The notes: generated by a model not told the origin, from the letters alone. A DNA stretch of 64,000 nt from Guptibacillus hwajinpoensis (GCA_016841765.1 JAENYN010000024.1:1-64000), one strand, 5' to 3'; positions 1 through 8,069 are shown, counted from the stretch's first letter. Numbers and translations: made by a program.

Positions 1-197
1 TCCCTTCGGTCGCACTCACAGTGTCTTCTTTGCCGCGGGGCGGGCGGTGAGCCTCATCATAGCGCATGGCTCCTGTGGGGCCTCACCTTCCCGCTAGTCC
101 CGCAGGACATTGAATAAGCTTCTTCGAATTGACACCGCACGAAGAAAATTAGTTTTTATTTTGAGGAGTCTCGCACCTTCCACTCCAATCAACTAGT
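1..197 (-). repeat. Dispersed Bacillaceae-type repeat, copy R1
   Basis: Read on the minus strand, this segment matches the element at 50207-50405 along almost its whole length. Shared blocks include TTGATTGGAG, ATTCGAAGAAGCTTATTCAA, TGTCCTGCGGGA and CCGCCCCGCGG. The two copies differ by scattered substitutions and short indels. No coding frame is conserved. The window edge cuts this copy, so its true end is unknown. It resembles the GC-rich dispersed repeats common in Bacillaceae intergenic regions. Confidence 0.8.
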
Positions 198-233
198 GAA
201 AAAATCAACATTGAGCTTTTACACAGCCATTAA

Positions 234-265
234 AAAAAGGAGAAGGGATATCCCTTCTCCTTTTT
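234..265. terminator. Bidirectional terminator downstream of cspD
   Basis: A perfect 11-bp inverted repeat, GGAGAAGGGAT with its complement, is flanked by five A on one side and five T on the other. It can therefore terminate transcripts from either strand. It lies 13 nt past the cspD stop codon. Confidence 0.9.
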
Positions 266-278
266 GTATGTGTTAAGC

Positions 279-479
279 TTAGCCTCTTGTTACGTTGGCA
301 GCTTGAGGTCCGCGGTTGCCTTCTACGATTTCGAAGTTTACATCTTCGCCTTCTTCAAGGGTTTTGAAGCCTTCGCCGTTGATAGCTGAGAAGTGTACGA
401 ATACGTCGTCTCCGCCTTCAACTTCGATGAATCCGAAACCTTTTTCTGCGTTGAACCATTTTACTTTACCGTTTTGCAT
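279..479 (-). CDS. cspD: Cold-shock protein, CspD-like
   Basis: A 66-residue protein made of a single cold-shock domain, the usual length for Bacillus Csp proteins. RNP1 (KGFGFI, residues 13-18) and RNP2 (VFVHF, 26-30) are intact, and the aromatic RNA-binding surface (W8, F9, F15, F17, F27, F30) is present. The family binds single-stranded RNA and DNA and acts as an RNA chaperone in the cytoplasm. The N-terminus MQNGKVKWF and the segment EVEGGDDVF fit CspD better than CspB or CspC. The start was chosen because TAGGAGGA sits 7 nt upstream; an in-frame codon 36 nt further upstream has no such site. The gene is monocistronic and ends at a strong terminator. Confidence 0.93.
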   Translation of the reverse strand: MQNGKVKWFNAEKGFGFIEVEGGDDVFVHFSAINGEGFKTLEEGEDVNFEIVEGNRGPQAANVTRG

Positions 480-794
480 TAAATATTTCCTCCTAAATGT
501 ACAGTTGGTGCACATTTCAATATTCTACCAGTCCACTCTTAATATATCGGGCATTAAAAAACTGTATCTCAAAAGAGGATTTAACCTTTGCTATCCCCTT
601 TATAAGTTACAGCTGATTTAAATCCAAACTATATTAAAAGTAAAATGGTAATGTAAATATATCACGCCCTTTTTGAAAATGCAATCAAAATCAGCGTGTT
701 TGAATACATTTTTTTAAGGAAAAATCTTCATATCTGTGCATATTTTGTGTGTACAGCGGGTAATGAGTACAGAAACTAACCTTGGAGGAATTTT
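480..794. other. Divergent intergenic region between cspD and the sda-like gene
   Basis: This 315-nt AT-rich stretch must hold the promoters of both flanking genes. A long untranslated leader would be normal for a cold-shock gene. Near 737 the sequence TGTGCATAT matches 7 of 9 positions of the DnaA box TGTGGATAA. I see no convincing open reading frame or hairpin. Confidence 0.4.
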
Positions 795-947
795 ATGGAA
801 AACATCAAAGAGCTTACAAACAGTCAGCTACTGCAAGTATATAAAAACTCACATGGTGAAAACCAGTCAGGTTCATATAAATTGAAAATAAGACAAGAAA
901 TTCTGCGCAGATCGCTTGGCACCCCCTCTGTACAAGGCAGGAAGTAA
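795..947 (+). CDS. sda: Sda-like inhibitor of sporulation histidine kinases
   Basis: A 50-residue protein. The core from LTNSQLLQVY to the C-terminal EILRRSLG aligns without gaps to Bacillus subtilis Sda (LSDELLIESY ... EIKRRSLG), including the diagnostic RRSLG, the conserved Tyr and the helical hairpin spacing. Sda binds the dimerisation domain of KinA and KinB and blocks the sporulation phosphorelay when replication is disturbed. A TTGGAGGA site lies 5 nt before the ATG. The C-terminal tail (TPSVQGRK) is unrelated to the B. subtilis tail, so this may be a paralogue with a different target. In B. subtilis the gene is controlled by DnaA boxes; only one weak match is visible upstream here. Confidence 0.8.
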   Translation: MENIKELTNSQLLQVYKNSHGENQSGSYKLKIRQEILRRSLGTPSVQGRK

Positions 948-1364
948 ACCGGCTTCGGAGAGTGAGTCGGTTTTGCCTGTTTTCCCCACTGCTTGCCCTG
1001 TTGAACTTTTCTTGATTGAAAGGGATGATGAACGATCCATACGCGTGAATGTGAAAGAGAAGAAGAATGTAACAGAAGTTGAAACGTATGGATGATAATA
1101 GAACGCTTTTTGCCCTGCAGTACAGGATTTCTGCCTTTCACTATGATAAAATGAATCCTGTCCTGCTTTTCCGGGGCTGGCTGCAGAAGAGGTGATTGCT
1201 TCAGCTGCCGGTCAGCAGCACTTAAAGCGGAAAGACGAAATTTGCAGGCCGGAAGAAACGTTTGATCCCTTTTAAAAAGGGACCTTATTCGAAGGAACAA
1301 ACATACTTCCTGAAGAAAAATATCATTTGGAGTTCGACACCCAGAATATAAAGGGGAAGCGGGA
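948..1364. other. Intergenic region with no recognised gene
   Basis: The 417 nt between the sda-like gene and the VanZ-like gene contain no frame with a good ribosome binding site. A weak inverted repeat (AAACCG ... CGGTTT, 947-975) could end the sda transcript. A short palindrome around 1270-1285 (CCTTTTAAAAAGG) may be regulatory for the downstream gene. Confidence 0.4.
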
Positions 1365-1835
1365 ATGAAAAAGAGGGGTAACAAAGGGATAATATCGGCC
1401 GGCTTTGTTTTGTTTGGAGCCTATGCCCTTTTTATGATGTACAACCTGTTCTCAGGAAGCTCTCATTATCAGGGGCGGTTTGTGGATATCAATATGACGC
1501 CATTTAAGACGATTAAGATGTACATCAATTACTTTGACCACTTTGACTTACAGACCTGGATCGTGAATGTATTTGGAAATGTCCTGGCTTTTATTCCGCT
1601 CGGTTTTTTCCTTGCCTGGCTTTTTCCGATTACCGCGAAATGGTGGAGGATGACCCTGATTCTGATCTTTGCTGTATCGGCGATCGAGGTCATGCAGTTT
1701 TTCCTGAAGGTCGGCAGTTTTGATGTCGATGACATCCTGCTTAACACGTTTGGCGGGATGATTGGTTATGTGTTGTTTACCGGCGCTATGAAAGTGATCG
1801 GAAGTTTGAAAGAAAGAATAAGCTATGATTTATAG
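1365..1835 (+). CDS. VanZ-like family membrane protein
   Basis: A 156-residue integral membrane protein with about four hydrophobic helices (roughly 10-28, 66-88, 94-112 and 125-145). It carries the VanZ-family signature: an NVFGNVLAFIPLGF block at 68-81 and FDVDDILLNTFGG at 119-131. VanZ itself raises teicoplanin resistance by an unknown route. Most Bacillus VanZ-like proteins have no assigned function, and no glycopeptide resistance genes are nearby. The start follows AAGGGGAAGCGGGA, and the gene ends at a strong shared terminator. Family assignment is good; the role is unknown. Confidence 0.85.
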   Translation: MKKRGNKGIISAGFVLFGAYALFMMYNLFSGSSHYQGRFVDINMTPFKTIKMYINYFDHFDLQTWIVNVFGNVLAFIPLGFFLAWLFPITAKWWRMTLILIFAVSAIEVMQFFLKVGSFDVDDILLNTFGGMIGYVLFTGAMKVIGSLKERISYDL

Positions 1836-1867
1836 AAAAAGAGCAGGGAACGAGTCCTGCTCTTTTT
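1836..1867. terminator. Bidirectional terminator between vanZ-like gene and pxpC
   Basis: GAGCAGG and CCTGCTC form a stem with an 8-nt loop, flanked by A5 and T5. It can serve both the plus-strand VanZ-like gene and the minus-strand pxp operon. Confidence 0.9.
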
Positions 1868-1890
1868 GTGTGCCATCATTCGAGGATAAG

Positions 1891-2844
1891 TTATTCACGG
1901 ACGGCCATTTCCAGCTGTTTCAGCAGTTTGCGTTCTTGCAAGTACAGCTTCTGTGCCTCCATAACAGTAATGCGCTGGAATGTGATGGACGACCCGGGCG
2001 CTGCCTGGGCGATCAGCGGTATATCTACGGAAATGACTGTGCCTATGCGTGTATAGCCGCCTGTTGTCTGCCTGTCACTCAGCATAATGATCGGCTGGCC
2101 ATCGGCCGGAACCTGGATTCCGCCAAAAGGAACGGCATCTGATAAAATGTCGGCACCGTCTTCGGGGGCAACTTCGGGTCCTGATAGCCGGCAGCCCATG
2201 CGATCGGACTCGGGTGTCACTTCATACCGCGAGAAAAAGAAAGTCTCCACTGCTTTATCGCTGAATGAGCTGGTGTGAGGACCCGGAATGATCCGAAGGG
2301 TAATGTCACGGCCGTAAGAAGGAATTTCAGCAACATGCAGACTCCGTTTGAAAGCCGGTTTTACCGGTGTTTCCCTAACGTGTATGCTATCCCCTTTTTT
2401 TAGCGGCCGCCCTTCGATCCCGCCGATTCCCCCTTTAATATAGGTTGATTTGCTGCCGAGAACTTCCTCAGCAGCGATGCCGCCTGCCATGGCAATATAT
2501 GCCCTTATTCCGTTTGTGGGCTGTCCGAAAGAGAGTACGTCCCCTTTTTTTAAAGGAAGAGCCTTCCACATGGATGCTTTATTGCCATTTATGGATGGTG
2601 AAAGGTTGCCTCCGCAGATGGATATCCATGTGTCCTGCAGCGCCTCAAGCTCAGGGCCTGCCATCGTCGCCTCGATTACTGCCTCACCGGGTAGATTTCC
2701 GACTAACAGGTTTGCAATTCTCATGGCAAATAAATCCACGGCGCCGGATGGGGAAATGCCGTATTGCTGAAAGCCGTATCTTCCTGAATCCTGGATGGTT
2801 GTGAGCACACCCGGTTTCCTGATGTGAAAAAGCTGTTCAGGCAC
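1891..2844 (-). CDS. pxpC: 5-oxoprolinase subunit PxpC (KipA-type)
   Basis: A 317-residue protein of the biotin-dependent carboxyltransferase-like / AHS2 family. Its N-terminus (IRKPGVLTTIQDSGRYGFQ) and the late block VPFGGIQVPADGQPIIML are typical of PxpC, formerly KipA. PxpC acts with PxpB and PxpA in ATP-dependent opening of 5-oxoproline (pyroglutamate) to glutamate, a metabolite-repair reaction in the cytoplasm. In B. subtilis the PxpB/PxpC homologues KipI and KipA were first described as modulators of KinA. It is the last gene of the operon and overlaps the end of pxpA by 8 nt, which suggests coupled translation. Confidence 0.92.
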   Translation of the reverse strand: MPEQLFHIRKPGVLTTIQDSGRYGFQQYGISPSGAVDLFAMRIANLLVGNLPGEAVIEATMAGPELEALQDTWISICGGNLSPSINGNKASMWKALPLKKGDVLSFGQPTNGIRAYIAMAGGIAAEEVLGSKSTYIKGGIGGIEGRPLKKGDSIHVRETPVKPAFKRSLHVAEIPSYGRDITLRIIPGPHTSSFSDKAVETFFFSRYEVTPESDRMGCRLSGPEVAPEDGADILSDAVPFGGIQVPADGQPIIMLSDRQTTGGYTRIGTVISVDIPLIAQAAPGSSITFQRITVMEAQKLYLQERKLLKQLEMAVRE

Positions 2845-3613
2845 GGCCTGGCCCTCCCTCTAAAGGGGCGATCCGTATATTTTCGGCAGACAGTCTCTCT
2901 TTCAATTTTTCCGCAAATTCAAGTGCTTTCGGGCTGTCGCCATGGATGCACACGGTATCCGGCTTAATGTCGATATCCTCCCCGGTTAAGGCGGTGACTT
3001 TGTGTTCGGTGATCATGCGAATGACTCTTTCAATGGATTCGCCGCTGTCATGGATTAAAGCATCACGGGCAGTTCGCGGCGTAAGCGACCCATCCGGCTG
3101 ATAAGTTCTGTCCGCAAAAACTTCACTTGCTGTTGTGAGGCCCCGTTTTCCCCCATATTCAACAAGTTTGCTGCCGGCAAGCCCGTAAAGAATAAGGGCG
3201 GGATCTACATCGTGCACGGCTGAAGCGATGGCATCGGCAAGCTCACTGTCCCGAGCTGCCATGTTGTATAAGGCTCCGTGCGGTTTGACGTGATGCATCA
3301 CCGCATTTTGCGCTTCGGCTATGCCTTTCAACGCGCCGATCTGGTAAACAACTAGGTTGTATGCCTCATCCGGGGAAACGTCAATCTCCCGGCGCCCGAA
3401 TCCATGGAGGTCCTGCAGGCCTGGATGCGCGCCGATTCCAACATTTAGGATTTTTGCGATACGGACCGTTTTCATCATGACGTTATGATCGCCGGAATGG
3501 TATCCGCATGCTATATTGGCAGAAGAAATATGCTTGAGCACCTCTTCATCGTTCCCTGTCGTGTATGTACCGAAGCTTTCGCCGAGGTCACTGTTGATAT
3601 CAATGGTTTTCAT
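2837..3613 (-). CDS. pxpA: 5-oxoprolinase subunit PxpA (LamB/YcsF family)
   Basis: A 258-residue LamB/YcsF-family protein, full length for the family. It has the signature N-terminus IDINSDLGESFGTY, the HSGDHNVM block, the GAHPGLQDLHGFGRR motif near residue 61-75, and VKPHGALYN around 108. PxpA supplies the hydrolase-like subunit that, with PxpB and PxpC, converts 5-oxoproline plus ATP to L-glutamate. It starts within the stop of pxpB (4-nt overlap, ATGA type) and overlaps pxpC by 8 nt, so the three subunits are probably made in balance. Confidence 0.94.
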   Translation of the reverse strand: MKTIDINSDLGESFGTYTTGNDEEVLKHISSANIACGYHSGDHNVMMKTVRIAKILNVGIGAHPGLQDLHGFGRREIDVSPDEAYNLVVYQIGALKGIAEAQNAVMHHVKPHGALYNMAARDSELADAIASAVHDVDPALILYGLAGSKLVEYGGKRGLTTASEVFADRTYQPDGSLTPRTARDALIHDSGESIERVIRMITEHKVTALTGEDIDIKPDTVCIHGDSPKALEFAEKLKERLSAENIRIAPLEGGPGRA

Positions 3614-4344
3614 GCCGATCCCTCCTTTTTCGGATAGGATTTTATCGAAAAATCCCCGGTTTGGATTGCTTGATGGATGACGTGATATTCCTGCTCGGAA
3701 ATTGGTTTGAAACGAATGTAATTCCCGGCTTCCAGCAAAATCGGTTTTTCCCTTTCGGGGTTGTAAAATTCGAGCGGAGTCCGCCCAATGATGCGCCAGC
3801 CGCCCGGAGTTTCAAGAGGATAAACGCCTGTCTGGCTTCCGGCAATGCCGACAGAGCCGGCAGGAACCTGACGGCGTGGAGTTTCCAGGCGGGGGGCGGC
3901 GATTTTTTCCGGCATTCCTCCAAGATAAGGAAATCCGGGGGCAAATCCCATCATATAAATCAAGTATGTGCTGCTTGAATGAAGGGAAATGACATCTTTT
4001 TCATGGAGCCCATTATGCCGCGCGACAAATTCGAGATCAGGGCCGAATTCGCCGCCGTATACAGTCGGCACTTCGTAAACGCTTGCAGGAGGCAGTGAAA
4101 ATTGTTCTAGCTGTGAAGAGGCTTCTGTGAGCACATCTTTTAACCTGGCGTATGTGATCACTTCCGGTTGATAATAAATTGTGAGGGCGGTGTAGGCAGG
4201 CACCCATTCCACAATTCCGTTTATAGGGTTTTTCCGAAGAAAAGCTGCATATTTCCGTATTTGCTGATTCAGTTCTTCTGACAGAACATCACCAAATGAA
4301 AGCTGGAGTCCAGTATCACCGATCGGATAGAACGTGATTTCCAT
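3610..4344 (-). CDS. pxpB: 5-oxoprolinase subunit PxpB (KipI-type)
   Basis: A 244-residue protein of the AHS1 / carboxyltransferase C-D family. Diagnostic blocks are PIGDTGLQLSFG at the start, YLIYMMGFAPGFPYLGGMPE in the middle and PAGSVGIAGSQTGVYP towards the end. It is the first gene of the pxpB-A-C operon and the partner of PxpC. The start was placed at the ATG 21 nt inside the longest frame because AGAGAGGAG lies 6 nt upstream of it. As KipI in B. subtilis this protein also inhibits KinA; whether that holds here cannot be judged from sequence. Confidence 0.92.
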   Translation of the reverse strand: MEITFYPIGDTGLQLSFGDVLSEELNQQIRKYAAFLRKNPINGIVEWVPAYTALTIYYQPEVITYARLKDVLTEASSQLEQFSLPPASVYEVPTVYGGEFGPDLEFVARHNGLHEKDVISLHSSSTYLIYMMGFAPGFPYLGGMPEKIAAPRLETPRRQVPAGSVGIAGSQTGVYPLETPGGWRIIGRTPLEFYNPEREKPILLEAGNYIRFKPISEQEYHVIHQAIQTGDFSIKSYPKKEGSA

Positions 4345-4440
4345 TGCAGGCTCCTCTCTTTGCATAGTAAGGGTTATTATTAATTTACTACAAGACGAAC
4401 ACTAAGAAAACATGAAAGCACCCGACAGTGAATATAAAAT

Positions 4441-4511
4441 AAAAGGGAGGCGGATTCCTGAAAACCGGCAATAACCGCAGTCTACTGGATAATAGTGCGT
4501 CTCCCTTTTTT
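4441..4511. terminator. Inverted repeat with a long loop, probable terminator
   Basis: GGGAGGCG (4445-4452) pairs with CGTCTCCC (4498-4505), with A-rich and T6 flanks. The 45-nt loop holds its own short pairings (CCGG and CGG segments). It lies between pxpB and the amidohydrolase-like gene on the minus strand and would terminate the latter. The loop is unusually long for a plain terminator, so a small structured RNA is possible. Confidence 0.6.
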
Positions 4512-4575
4512 GATACCCGGCTGAAGATAAATGCTTGTCTTCATTCTTGCCTGTCGGGTACAAGCGGCTCCTTTT

Positions 4576-5733
4576 TTATTTTTGCTTCAGCACATACCGT
4601 TTGCTCGCATTGTATACAATTTGTCCATTGATGATGGTCTTTTCAACATTATTGCGCAAGTCAAATGGTTCTCCGTTCCAGATGACCAGATCGGCGTCTT
4701 TGCCGGTATTCAGTGAACCGATATGTTTGCTGACCCCTAAATGGCGGGCTGCATTCAGCGTGATTGCTTTCCAGGCTGATGATTCTTTCAGGCCTGAACG
4801 TACAGCCATGGCTGCGCTTGATAATAGAGTGCTGATGCTTGATTCAGGATGGGCGGTCGTAATCGATACAGGGATACCGGCTTCGTCCAGGGCCGCTATT
4901 GAATCCCAATCTTTTGCTGCCCGGTTTGAGGTGGAATTGCCCATCAAACCAGGTGCAATCGAGATTCTTGCCCCCTGCTCACCTATGAAATCGGCAATCC
5001 GATGCGCGTCTTTTGTGTTTTCGAGAGTTACCTGGATCGAAAATTCTCTTGCAATCCGGAGGACAGCAGCGATTTCTTCCATGTGTTCCGCTTTGATTCG
5101 AAGCGGATATTCACGGTTCAGTACTTTGATTAAATTTTCAAGGGCAAGATTTTCATCTATTGTTATGCCGTTATTCACTTTATGAAGCTGGGTCTGTGCT
5201 TTTTTAAAAGCTTCCCGCATATGTGCTGCTGTTTCCATCAGTGTTGACGAGCCGTATTCGCCGGAATGTCCGGAAGAAGCCGGAAATGAGCCCGCCATGC
5301 CGGCAGGATGCCGAAGAATCATATTATCGATAATGCTGCCGGAGGTCTTGACGACAGCTGATTCCCCTCCGAAAATGGCGTTCGGCCGAGGAAGGATATG
5401 CACGGTGGTGACCCCGGATTTTCTGGCTTCTTCAAATGTTTTTTCTTCTGGATAAATGCCGTCAATGGCACGTAACTCAGGAGTCAGGGCCGGATGTTTG
5501 TCAGAGCGATTCTCTGTCACCGGCTGATCGATTGTCAAACCCATTTGTGTATAAACATCTATGAGTCCGGGGGTGACCACTTTTCCTTCTGCATCGATTA
5601 TATTGGCGTGGTCAGGCGTCCGAACATGCTTGCCGATCGCCTGAATGACCCCCGCATCTATTAAGATATCTCCTTTTGCAATCACTTTGCCGCTCCCTGT
5701 GTAGATTCGTGCTCCTTTTATATGGGTGGGCAT
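4576..5733 (-). CDS. Amidohydrolase-fold protein lacking metal ligands (probable pseudoenzyme)
   Basis: A 385-residue protein with the layout of imidazolonepropionase-like amidohydrolases: an N-terminal beta sandwich, a TIM barrel and a closing GKDADLVIWNGEPFD block. The catalytic residues look lost. Where PGLIDxHxH is expected the sequence is PGLIDVYTQMG, giving Tyr61 and Gln63. The expected HAHRADDI is KAEHMEEI (Lys214, Glu216). The EHGT histidine is Asn239, and the TTDHP aspartate is Ala294. Metal-dependent hydrolysis therefore seems unlikely, yet the frame is intact with good coding character, so a binding or regulatory role is the better guess. It is monocistronic on the minus strand; AGGAGGTG lies just before the start. 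Confidence 0.75.
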   Translation of the reverse strand: MPTHIKGARIYTGSGKVIAKGDILIDAGVIQAIGKHVRTPDHANIIDAEGKVVTPGLIDVYTQMGLTIDQPVTENRSDKHPALTPELRAIDGIYPEEKTFEEARKSGVTTVHILPRPNAIFGGESAVVKTSGSIIDNMILRHPAGMAGSFPASSGHSGEYGSSTLMETAAHMREAFKKAQTQLHKVNNGITIDENLALENLIKVLNREYPLRIKAEHMEEIAAVLRIAREFSIQVTLENTKDAHRIADFIGEQGARISIAPGLMGNSTSNRAAKDWDSIAALDEAGIPVSITTAHPESSISTLLSSAAMAVRSGLKESSAWKAITLNAARHLGVSKHIGSLNTGKDADLVIWNGEPFDLRNNVEKTIINGQIVYNASKRYVLKQK

Positions 5734-5954
5734 TTTGGCACCTCCTGATCCGATTAACCGTCCTAAAATTTTGAATATTTATAGAGAATGGCGGTTTTAC
5801 ATGTTATTCTGAATTTAGTATATATACGAAAAATCTCTCTCATTTCTGTACCCGAATTTATACGTTTTAATCTTCTGGCGGCCTGTCGGCTCAGCAGAAG
5901 GCTGATGAAAAAAGACTGCGGCAGAGATGAGATGCACATGCGGGAGGTATAAAA

Positions 5955-7160
5955 ATGTCACTTGATACATTGCTGGATGCTTTATATGAAGAGATGGTTG
6001 AAATCCGCCGTCATTTGCACGCACATCCTGAATTATCTTTTGAAGAAGTGGAGACACCGGAGTTTATCGCAGGCTATCATAAAGAGCTTGGCCATCAGGT
6101 GAGAACAGGTGTTGGCGGGCGGGGTGTAGTCGCTCTCCTGGAAGGCGGCAGGCCGGGACCGACTGTTGCGCTCCGGGCTGACTTTGATGCCCTGCCGATA
6201 CAGGAGCAAAATGACCTGCCATATCGTTCGAAAGTCGATGGGGTCATGCATGCATGCGGCCATGACGGACATACGGCGACCCTTCTTGTCCTGGCTAAAG
6301 CGCTGAATCGAATGAAAGAAGAGCTTTCAGGCAATATCGTATTCATTCATCAGCATGCGGAAGAATTGATGCCGGGCGGTGCGATAGCCATGATTGAAGA
6401 TGATTGCCTGGAAGGTGTAGATGTCGTCTTTGGAACGCACCTCTGGGCCACTGAACCTTTAGGATCTGTCCTATACCGGGAAGGACCGTTCATGGCGGCT
6501 GCAGACAAGTTTGAAATCACGGTGCAAGGCCAGGGCGGACACGGCGCCCAGCCCCACCTTACAAAAGATGCGATTGTAATAGGTTCTGAGATTGTTAACG
6601 CCTTGCAGACGATTGTGAGCAGGCGGGTCGATCCGCTTGAACCGGCAGTGGTGACCGTCGGTTCATTCGAGGCGCCGAATGCCTTTAACATAATCGCAGA
6701 CACGGCAAAGCTTGCCGGAACCGTCCGCACGTTTTCTGAAGAAGTGCGCGGACGGGTGGAAAGCGAGATGGAACGGGTAGTCCAGGCGGCCTGTGACTCA
6801 TTCGGGGCATCGTGCGATTTCAAGTATACGCGTGGATACCCGGCAGTTGTGAACCATGGAAAAGAAACCGGCCTCGTCGCCGACCTTGCCGGTGAGGTCC
6901 CGGGTGTTGATGATGTCCGTGAGAGTGCGATGCAAATGGGCGGCGAAGACTTCGCATACTACCTTCAGCATGTGCCGGGCACGTTTTTCTTTACAGGCGC
7001 ACAGCATCCGGACTGGCAAGTCACGTATCCGCATCATCACCCGCGTTTCAATATCGATGAACGGGCAATGCTCATTGCCGCCAAAACCCTCGGCAGGGCA
7101 GCACTCCATTACCTTGTCCATGCACATGAGCGAAAAGATGCTGTTCAGGCACAATCCTGA
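5955..7160 (+). CDS. M20-family amidohydrolase / aminoacylase (YhaA-like)
   Basis: A 401-residue M20D metallopeptidase-type enzyme of usual length. It carries the expected metal-site motifs in order: RRHLHAHPELSFEE near 18-31, the CGHDGHTA block near 99-106, HQHAEE near 128-133, and MGGEDFAYY near 334-342. The C-terminal histidines (YPHHHPRFNID) are also present. Members cleave N-acyl amino acids or similar amides using two metal ions in the cytoplasm. The protein resembles B. subtilis YhaA, but the substrate cannot be read from sequence. GGGAGGT precedes the ATG, and a strong terminator follows. Confidence 0.87.
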   Translation: MSLDTLLDALYEEMVEIRRHLHAHPELSFEEVETPEFIAGYHKELGHQVRTGVGGRGVVALLEGGRPGPTVALRADFDALPIQEQNDLPYRSKVDGVMHACGHDGHTATLLVLAKALNRMKEELSGNIVFIHQHAEELMPGGAIAMIEDDCLEGVDVVFGTHLWATEPLGSVLYREGPFMAAADKFEITVQGQGGHGAQPHLTKDAIVIGSEIVNALQTIVSRRVDPLEPAVVTVGSFEAPNAFNIIADTAKLAGTVRTFSEEVRGRVESEMERVVQAACDSFGASCDFKYTRGYPAVVNHGKETGLVADLAGEVPGVDDVRESAMQMGGEDFAYYLQHVPGTFFFTGAQHPDWQVTYPHHHPRFNIDERAMLIAAKTLGRAALHYLVHAHERKDAVQAQS

Positions 7161-7182
7161 ATAAATTGAGCAAATCGACCTG

Positions 7183-7210
7183 AAAAGGCGCCGGCTTCGG
7201 CGCCTTTTTT
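7183..7210 (+). terminator. Terminator after the M20 amidohydrolase
   Basis: An 11-bp stem (AAAAGGCGCCG with its complement) has a GCTT loop and is followed by T-rich sequence. Confidence 0.92.
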
Positions 7211-7266
7211 CTGTTTCTATTGTGCATCCTGCTGAAAATAGTGATGGGAAGTGTTCAGGTTTGGAA

Positions 7267-7307
7267 TTCGGTGCCTGGCAATTGCCTGGCAATTGCCAGG
7301 CACCGAA
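7267..7307. repeat. CAATTG palindrome family, copy 1
   Basis: A perfect inverted repeat with 18-bp arms, TTCGGTGCCTGGCAATTG and its complement, around a 5-nt centre CCTGG. The core TGCCTGGCAATTGCC recurs at 24286, 27438 and 55712. It lies in non-coding DNA between a terminator and the YjcZ-like genes. Confidence 0.9.
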
Positions 7308-7434
7308 CTGGCACTTCACCCCAGCACGTCCTCCATTCCATGCGCCCAATTCCAAGTGACCCGGGGTATTCGCCCTGCCTTTTTCCGCTATGGCACATAT
7401 TGTAGTAGTGAAACAGCAGACAGGAGGTGTCTTC

Positions 7435-7542
7435 ATGAGCGGAGGATATGGTTACGGCGGCGGATTTGCGTTGCTTGTCGTGTTGTTCATCCTGTTGATT
7501 ATTGTCGGTGCTGCTGCATTCGGCGGCGGTTACGGTTATTAA
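7435..7542 (+). CDS. YjcZ-family sporulation-type small membrane protein
   Basis: A 35-residue protein with a glycine/tyrosine-rich start ([10 protein letters not shown]), one hydrophobic helix ([17 protein letters not shown]) and a glycine/tyrosine tail. This is the layout of the YjcZ / YjcZ_2 family, very short proteins of Bacilli that are often made during sporulation. A GACAGGAGGTG site precedes the ATG. A second, related gene follows 60 nt downstream. The molecular role of the family is unknown. Confidence 0.82.
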   Translation: MSGGYGYGGGFALLVVLFILLIIVGAAAFGGGYGY

Positions 7543-7602
7543 TAATCACCGTATATGAGAATGTCAAAAATAATATGAAATCACACTGAAAGGAGAATGT
7601 TT

Positions 7603-7743
7603 ATGTTTTATGGCGGTTTTGGTGGTTGTGGTCATGGATGCGGACGTGTAGGTGGCTATGGATATCGCCCTGCTTACGGCGGTTTTGCCTTGATTGTCGT
7701 TCTGTTCATCTTGCTTATCATCGTTGGCGCCGCATGGTGCTAA
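7603..7743 (+). CDS. YjcZ-family sporulation-type small membrane protein
   Basis: A 46-residue paralogue of the preceding gene. It has a longer Gly/Tyr/His/Cys-rich N-terminus (GGFGGCGHGCGR) followed by a nearly identical helix, [19 protein letters not shown]. The three cysteines and the histidine in or next to the N-terminal segment could bind metal or form disulfides; that is inference. AAAGGAGAATG lies before the start. The pair shares a terminator and is probably co-transcribed. Confidence 0.82.
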   Translation: MFYGGFGGCGHGCGRVGGYGYRPAYGGFALIVVLFILLIIVGAAWC

Positions 7744-7756
7744 TGTGAGACGATAG

Positions 7757-7790
7757 AGCCCGGGAAGGCGGATGCCTTTCCGGGCTTGAT
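7757..7790 (+). terminator. Terminator after the YjcZ-like pair
   Basis: A 13-bp stem, AGCCCGGGAAGGC and its complement, has a GGAT loop and is followed by T-rich sequence. Confidence 0.85.
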
Positions 7791-8069
7791 TTATTTTAGG
7801 CATACCTACATAGGATTTAGTGAAACAAATTAGCATCTAACAATGTAACTTTAAAACTGTATTATCAGGCCGGTACCTCATATTTTATTCAACATTTCTC
7901 GGGTTGGGGCAATTATGCAGCCCCTTTTGACAAAAACATTGCCTCTGGTTCTGTAAAAAGATTCATCATGCACTTAAAAAAGGAAAGTCAAAAAGTGTTA
8001 ACCGTTTTTGCATACTTTCTTGATAATTTAAGGCGAAAATGAAGTCAGAAAAGAAAGGAGAGACAACAA

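Noticed and set aside
316-621. A plus-strand frame opposite cspD
   Set aside because: It is antisense to a clear cold-shock gene; its product has no recognisable features.
824-1384. A 186-codon frame on the minus strand opposite the sda-like gene and the following region
   Set aside because: It overlaps the well-supported sda-like gene on the other strand, has no ribosome site, and the translation is rich in Ser, Leu, Pro and Phe without any domain pattern.
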